Under the pieces are notes generated by a model that did not search any database, had not been told where the DNA came from, and worked only from the letters and a program-made list of their open reading frames with translations. From positions 20,476 through 35,322 of the forward strand of contig MHKO01000040.1 in assembly GCA_001818435.1 (NCBI GenBank): a DNA stretch of 14,847 nt, in the 5' to 3' direction. This stretch comes from Candidatus Komeilibacteria bacterium RIFCSPLOWO2_02_FULL_48_11 (lineage in GTDB: Bacteria > Patescibacteriota > Patescibacteriia > UBA2169). Position 1 is the stretch's first letter; each line of letters begins with the position of its first letter. The translations under genes and the position numbers were made by a program. This document shows, piece after piece, positions 11,688 through 14,847 of this stretch.

Positions 11688-12932
11688 CTATGGTTTGAAA
11701 ATGCGGATAAGAGACTGGACTTGCTTGCCAAAACCAGCCAGGCCTTTTAGCTGCCAGCTGCCAAACGGCCGCGGCGCCAGCATCTGATTGGCCTCTCCCC
11801 AGCGCACCAAGCCGATGGCCGTGGTTAAGCCCGGGTCGTTGATTTTATCAATGGCTGATTCCACGCCAATGGGCACGCCAATTCCGGCCGGCAAGCGGAA
11901 TTCCCGCTTGGCCACCTCCACCAGGCCCGGCAGTTTGGCGCCCCGGCCGGTGATAATCACCCCGGCCGGCAGTTTGCCGGAACGGCCGACTTCACGCAAG
12001 TTTTTGTCAACCATGTGAAAAATTTCTTCAACTCTGGCTTCAATGATTTCAGCCAGATGGCGCTTCCCAAAACTGCCCTCCTCTTCTTCAGCCACCAGCC
12101 GCATGTCAATCTCGTCGTTCTTGCCCACTCGGTCAGGCGCCGCGTGTCCATACTGGAGCTTAATCAGCTCGGCCACGTCAATGTTGGTGCGCAAACCAAT
12201 GGCAATGTCGTTGGTAATGTGAGCCGAGCCCACCGGCAGAACGGAAACATGGAGAATGTCGCCTTCTTCAAAAACCAGCAAACTGGTGGTGGCCGCGCCC
12301 ACGTTTAAAAGCGCCACGCCCAAATCTTTCTGCCGCTCGGTTAAAGAGCTTTCGCTCGCGGCCAAGGATGCCAAAACCAAATCATCAATGCCGATGCCGG
12401 CCAAATTCACGGCCTTGGTAACGTTCTTAATGTGAGCCGACTGGCCCTCAATAATCTGGGCTTCAACTTCGAGCCGCACGCCATTCATGCCAATTGGATC
12501 GCGAATGCCCGCCTGATTGTCAATGGTGAAAGTCCGGGGCAAGACGTGCAGAATTTCATAATTCGGCGGCACGGAAACGGCTTGGGCCGCCTCAAGCACG
12601 CGCTCCACGTCATCGGCGCGGATTTCGCCGTCTGGCCGGGCCACGGCAATCACGCCTTTGCTTTTTTGGGAAACAACGTGGCTGCCGGAAATAGCCACGT
12701 AGGCGTGGTCTAAAGTCAGGCCAGTCATGCGTTCGGCATTGGCCACGGTATTGCGGATGGCGTCCACCACTTCTTCAATGCTGCGGACAGTCCCTTTGCT
12801 GACTCCGGCTGACGGCTCTTCCGAGAGGCCGATAATGTTGACCTGGTCTCCTTCGCCCGAGAGCTCTCCAACCGCCATCCGAATGTTGGCTGAACCAATG
12901 TCTAATCCGGCAATTATTTCAACGTGTGACAT
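11688..12932 (-). CDS. ftsA: Cell division protein FtsA
   Basis: Actin-like ATPase that tethers FtsZ to the membrane. The 414 residues begin EIIAGLDIGSANIRMAVGE, the phosphate-1 loop. The 1C (SHS2) subdomain covers about 82-165. LNVGAATTSLLVFEEGDILH is phosphate-2 and GVIITGRGAKLPGL the adenosine motif. The C-terminus (FGKQVQSLIRIFKP) is a short basic amphipathic helix suited to membrane targeting. The ATG at 12932 is preceded by GGAGGCGGAATAAACT, with GGAGG 11 nt away, provided by repeat copy B. A promoter is located about 80 nt upstream. It heads the ftsA-ftsZ-nrdR-membrane protein-htrA series. Confidence 0.97.
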   Translation of the reverse strand: MSHVEIIAGLDIGSANIRMAVGELSGEGDQVNIIGLSEEPSAGVSKGTVRSIEEVVDAIRNTVANAERMTGLTLDHAYVAISGSHVVSQKSKGVIAVARPDGEIRADDVERVLEAAQAVSVPPNYEILHVLPRTFTIDNQAGIRDPIGMNGVRLEVEAQIIEGQSAHIKNVTKAVNLAGIGIDDLVLASLAASESSLTERQKDLGVALLNVGAATTSLLVFEEGDILHVSVLPVGSAHITNDIAIGLRTNIDVAELIKLQYGHAAPDRVGKNDEIDMRLVAEEEEGSFGKRHLAEIIEARVEEIFHMVDKNLREVGRSGKLPAGVIITGRGAKLPGLVEVAKREFRLPAGIGVPIGVESAIDKINDPGLTTAIGLVRWGEANQMLAPRPFGSWQLKGLAGFGKQVQSLIRIFKP

Positions 12933-12939
12933 AGTTTAT

Positions 12940-12991
12940 TCCGCCTCCTTCCGCCTCTTCGGTGGGCAAGCAGCGGACTTGCCAAGGCGGA
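12940..12991. repeat. G+C-rich palindromic repeat, copy B
   Basis: A 52-bp element in opposite orientation to copy A at 9883-9937, with a three-base gap and scattered substitutions. On the minus strand it runs up to GGAAGGAGGCGGAA, so it forms the ftsA leader and carries its SD. Confidence 0.8.
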
Positions 12992-13013
12992 TTTTTTGTT
13001 AACTTTCACTTCT

Positions 13014-13042
13014 AGTATATTAAAAGACGGCCATTTCCGCAA
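13014..13042 (-). promoter_or_regulatory. Promoter of the ftsA operon
   Basis: -35 TTGCGG (13042-13037) and -10 TATACT (13019-13014) with a 17-nt spacer on the minus strand. The predicted start near 13007 gives a leader of about 75 nt that includes repeat copy B. Confidence 0.6.
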
Positions 13043-13064
13043 TGGACATTGCTGTGCACATCTT

Positions 13065-13081
13065 GAACACAATTTGTGTTC
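13065..13081. promoter_or_regulatory. Perfect 17-bp palindrome upstream of the ftsA promoter
   Basis: GAACACAATTTGTGTTC is an exact dyad of 8+1+8. It lies 22 bp upstream of the -35 box, a common place for an operator. It could also be a short hairpin; a CGCCTTTGGCG hairpin follows at 13081-13091. No regulator is identified. Confidence 0.4.
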
Positions 13082-13119
13082 GCCTTTGGCGCTCCTGTGC
13101 TACTTTTTTGTTCAACTCC

Positions 13120-13444
13120 CTACGAATTACGAATCAGTACGAATAAACGAATCGCATTCAGGAAACCATCTGTCATCCCGAGGCGTCAAAGAGTGCGCTT
13201 CAACTAAATGGATACGGTAAATATAGCAGCCTACTTCACCGCGCCGGGGCAGGCACGCCGAGAGGATCCCGTGTTAATCGCGATTGCCACGGGATCCTCT
13301 CGCCCCGCGACATTATGATTCGTTGAATTCCGTTAATTCGCTTCCCACGCCCGTGGTTAATGGCATTCTTTATGTAGGGGCTCGGGATGACAAACGAAGC
13401 TTAACTGTCTTATCTGTATATCTGTACTGATTTGTAATCTGTAG
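13120..13444. repeat. Composite inverted-repeat element 4 (TACGAAT/TACAGAT arms)
   Basis: The outer arms are inverted and diverged: TACGAATTACGAATCAGTAC (from 13121) against GTACTGATTTGTAATCTGTA (13424-13443). The core is bounded by a perfect TGTCATCCCGAG (13171-13182) and CTCGGGATGACA (13381-13392). Innermost is a 14-bp pair GAGAGGATCCCGTG/CACGGGATCCTCTC (13260-13273 with 13288-13301) around AATCGCGATT. It fills the gap between dgkA and the ftsA promoter region. No gene is seen in it. Confidence 0.82.
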
Positions 13445-13450
13445 TAAAAG

Positions 13451-13795
13451 TTAAAACAAGTAAGGCCAGAAAATAACCGCGCCGACAATCGCGGCCGCTA
13501 CCACGGCAAGCAGAACCACCGCGGCCAAGGCGTCTTTTATTTCTTTGACTGCTTCATGATAATGGGGCTGGGACAAATCAACCACCCGCTCCAGAACAGT
13601 GTTTATTCCCTCCAGAATAATAAGGCCGAACACGGCGCCGACTATGAATAAAAACTCAAACCTGGTCACTTGAAAAAAGTAAGCCGCCGCCAGAACCACC
13701 AAGCCGGCGAGGACTTCAATTTTCAACGATAGCTCGGTGGCGAGCATCTGGTTAAAACCAGAGAACGCCCGAACGAATTTTTTTACTACCCGCAT
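13451..13795 (-). CDS. dgkA: Diacylglycerol/undecaprenol kinase (DgkA family)
   Basis: Membrane kinase that phosphorylates lipid alcohols; in relatives with this gene context the substrate is often undecaprenol, feeding the lipid carrier for wall synthesis (inference). The 114 residues form three predicted spans (about 28-42, 48-62, 91-110). The signature lies at LEGINTVLERVVDL (61-74), with E62, N65 and E69, and KEIKDALAAVVLL (84-96) with K87-D88. The ATG at 13795 follows the ybeY stop by one nt, so translation is probably coupled. No SD. Confidence 0.92.
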   Translation of the reverse strand: MRVVKKFVRAFSGFNQMLATELSLKIEVLAGLVVLAAAYFFQVTRFEFLFIVGAVFGLIILEGINTVLERVVDLSQPHYHEAVKEIKDALAAVVLLAVVAAAIVGAVIFWPYLF

Positions 13796-13796
13796 G

Positions 13797-14222
13797 TTAC
13801 TTGGCTTTAATGGTTAAAAACTTTTTTTCGGCCTGTACAAAATTCTTGGTTTGTCGGCTGGACTGATGGTCAAAACCTAAAAGATGCAGCAAGCCGTGGA
13901 TAAAAAGATATTCCAGCCTCTCCTTAACTTTAAGACCAGCTATCTTGGCCTCGCTCGCGGCCACTTCATGGCAGATGATGATATCCCCTAATTCCCCGTC
14001 AGCCGCGGAGGCAAAAGACAACACATTAGTGGCTTTATTTTGGCCCCGATGCGCCTGGTTTAAACGCCTGGACTCGGCTTTAGCCACTAAAGCCACGGCC
14101 ACTGTTTTGCCGGCCAGGCGCTTGGGCCAGGCGCGCTCCGCCGCCTTAAGTACAACCGAAACAGCCGCCCGGGGAAAATGAACGGCTTTAGAAACGCGAT
14201 TAATTACCACTAGGCGTGCCAT
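13797..14222 (-). CDS. ybeY: YbeY, endoribonuclease for rRNA maturation and ribosome quality control
   Basis: Metal-dependent RNase that processes 16S rRNA 3' ends and removes defective ribosomes. The 141 residues contain the zinc motif H-G-x2-H-x5-H as HGLLHLLGFDH (H109, H113, H119) and the preceding TNVLSFAS and LGDIIIC blocks of the family (TDVLSF more commonly; N replaces D here). The length is normal. The start ATG lies six nt after the upstream stop, with no SD. The ybeY-dgkA order is common in bacteria. Confidence 0.95.
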   Translation of the reverse strand: MARLVVINRVSKAVHFPRAAVSVVLKAAERAWPKRLAGKTVAVALVAKAESRRLNQAHRGQNKATNVLSFASAADGELGDIIICHEVAASEAKIAGLKVKERLEYLFIHGLLHLLGFDHQSSRQTKNFVQAEKKFLTIKAK

Positions 14223-14228
14223 AAAAAA

Positions 14229-14847
14229 TTATTCCACTGGCGCTGGCGGGTTGCTGGCATTGCCGGCGCTAGTCGTGTTCCCGAACTTGAAACTCTTATA
14301 AAAATATTCAAAAACAGACGGCCAATTTAAAGCCTCCAGCGTGCCTTTGTTGTAAGTGAGAATATATACCAAACCTTCTTGGCCAACGTATAAGGTTAAG
14401 TTGTCCGGACTCCAAACCGCGCCCGCGCCGTCAATAACGGCAACATCCAGCTGGACGTTGGCCAAAAGCGGCGATTGGGAACGGTACCAATCCACAATCG
14501 GCTTCTTGGTTGGATTCTCTTCAATCAATATCTCAAAAAACTCTTCAGTATCGGAAATAAAAAGCACTTGCTTATTAGTCTGGTCCAGAGCGTCAGCCAG
14601 CCACTTGGCTGGCTGGCCAACTTTGTAGCCATAAGTCGGATTAGTGTAGGTTGAAACTAATTTGGCGGCTTCCAATTTTTCGCCGGGAGCGAGCGGGTTG
14701 TAATTATTTAAAAACTCGGCTTTATCCAGATAAGCATCATTGTCAGTATCCGGAGAGCTGACATTGGTTCCCAAAAGCGCTTCTTCTTTATCGGTTAAAC
14801 CGTCGCTGTCCGTGTCTTGGCTGGAAACGTTTTTAGGGCTCTCAACT
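14229..14847 (-). CDS. Secreted or surface protein with calcium-binding (thrombospondin type 3-like) loops, N-terminus outside the window
   Basis: The frame is open through the right edge, so the true start lies outside; the first complete codon is at 14846. Two acidic loops, DTDSDGLTDKEEALLGT and DTDNDAYLDKAEF, are typical calcium-binding D-x-D-x-D-G repeats found in extracellular proteins. A linker NNYNPLAPGEKL follows, then a C-terminal globular region of about 150 residues (TNPTYGYKVGQPAKWLAD, DWYRSQSP, LTLYVGQEGLVYILTYN, FEYFYKSFKF). It resembles a lipoprotein- or PsbP-like beta fold, but I do not recognise it. It ends in a polar tail NASNPPAPVE. It shares a strand and a six-nt gap with ybeY. 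Confidence 0.8.
   Translation of the reverse strand, partial: VESPKNVSSQDTDSDGLTDKEEALLGTNVSSPDTDNDAYLDKAEFLNNYNPLAPGEKLEAAKLVSTYTNPTYGYKVGQPAKWLADALDQTNKQVLFISDTEEFFEILIEENPTKKPIVDWYRSQSPLLANVQLDVAVIDGAGAVWSPDNLTLYVGQEGLVYILTYNKGTLEALNWPSVFEYFYKSFKFGNTTSAGNASNPPAPVE

Noticed and set aside
10684..11698. Forward ORFs of 126-190 residues opposite ftsZ
   Set aside because: Antisense shadows of ftsZ in codon-biased G+C-rich DNA.

Overview
The window looks like part of a Candidate Phyla Radiation (Patescibacteria, probably Parcubacteria-like) genome. This is inferred from gene content and style: very compact genes, weak or absent Shine-Dalgarno sites, a ComEC split from its metallo-beta-lactamase partner, a lone short receiver protein, an oversized adenylate kinase and a secreted protein with D-x-D-x-D-G calcium loops. 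No taxonomic search was possible. UGA is used as a normal stop, and release factor 2 is present and controlled by a UGA frameshift, so this is not the UGA-recoding branch (Gracilibacteria/SR1). Every gene I can support, including the tRNA and the putative ncRNA, lies on the minus strand, so transcription runs from high to low coordinates.

Layout from 14847 downwards: a truncated calcium-loop surface or secreted protein, ybeY and dgkA form one tight unit (14847-13451). A 325-bp nested inverted-repeat element and a clear promoter precede ftsA-ftsZ-nrdR-membrane protein-htrA (12932-8220), a cell division, nucleotide regulation and envelope quality control operon. A short inverted repeat separates this from prfB (8112-7005), which needs a +1 programmed frameshift at CTT-TGA. 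Next come hicB-hicA-comEC (6947-4827), with a toxin-antitoxin pair directly in front of the DNA-uptake channel gene. A second nested repeat supplies the end of comEC and separates it from the MBL-domain partner (4563-3694). A third repeat precedes a receiver-only response regulator, an unlisted 39-codon membrane peptide and the long adenylate kinase (3416-1801). A monocistronic zinc-ribbon gene with its own promoter and strong terminator follows (1630-1370).

After it comes a probable structured RNA of about 310 nt (1198-886). It has a promoter, a long-range closing stem, an anti-SD switch with two tiny overlapping ORFs, and a terminator-like hairpin. The window ends with tRNA-Pro(GGG) and a truncated GH130-family glycoside phosphorylase/hydrolase (680 to beyond position 1).

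The most unusual theme is a family of composite palindromic elements. Each usually has a core whose ends read GTCAT(C/T)(C/G)(C/T)GAG, flanked by inverted arrays of 7-11 nt units. One core-only copy sits in frame inside comEC and adds about 34 residues. A different G+C-rich repeat occurs twice and places GGAGGCGGAA about 10 nt before a start codon each time. The unidentified structured RNA and these repeats are the best candidates for something undescribed.
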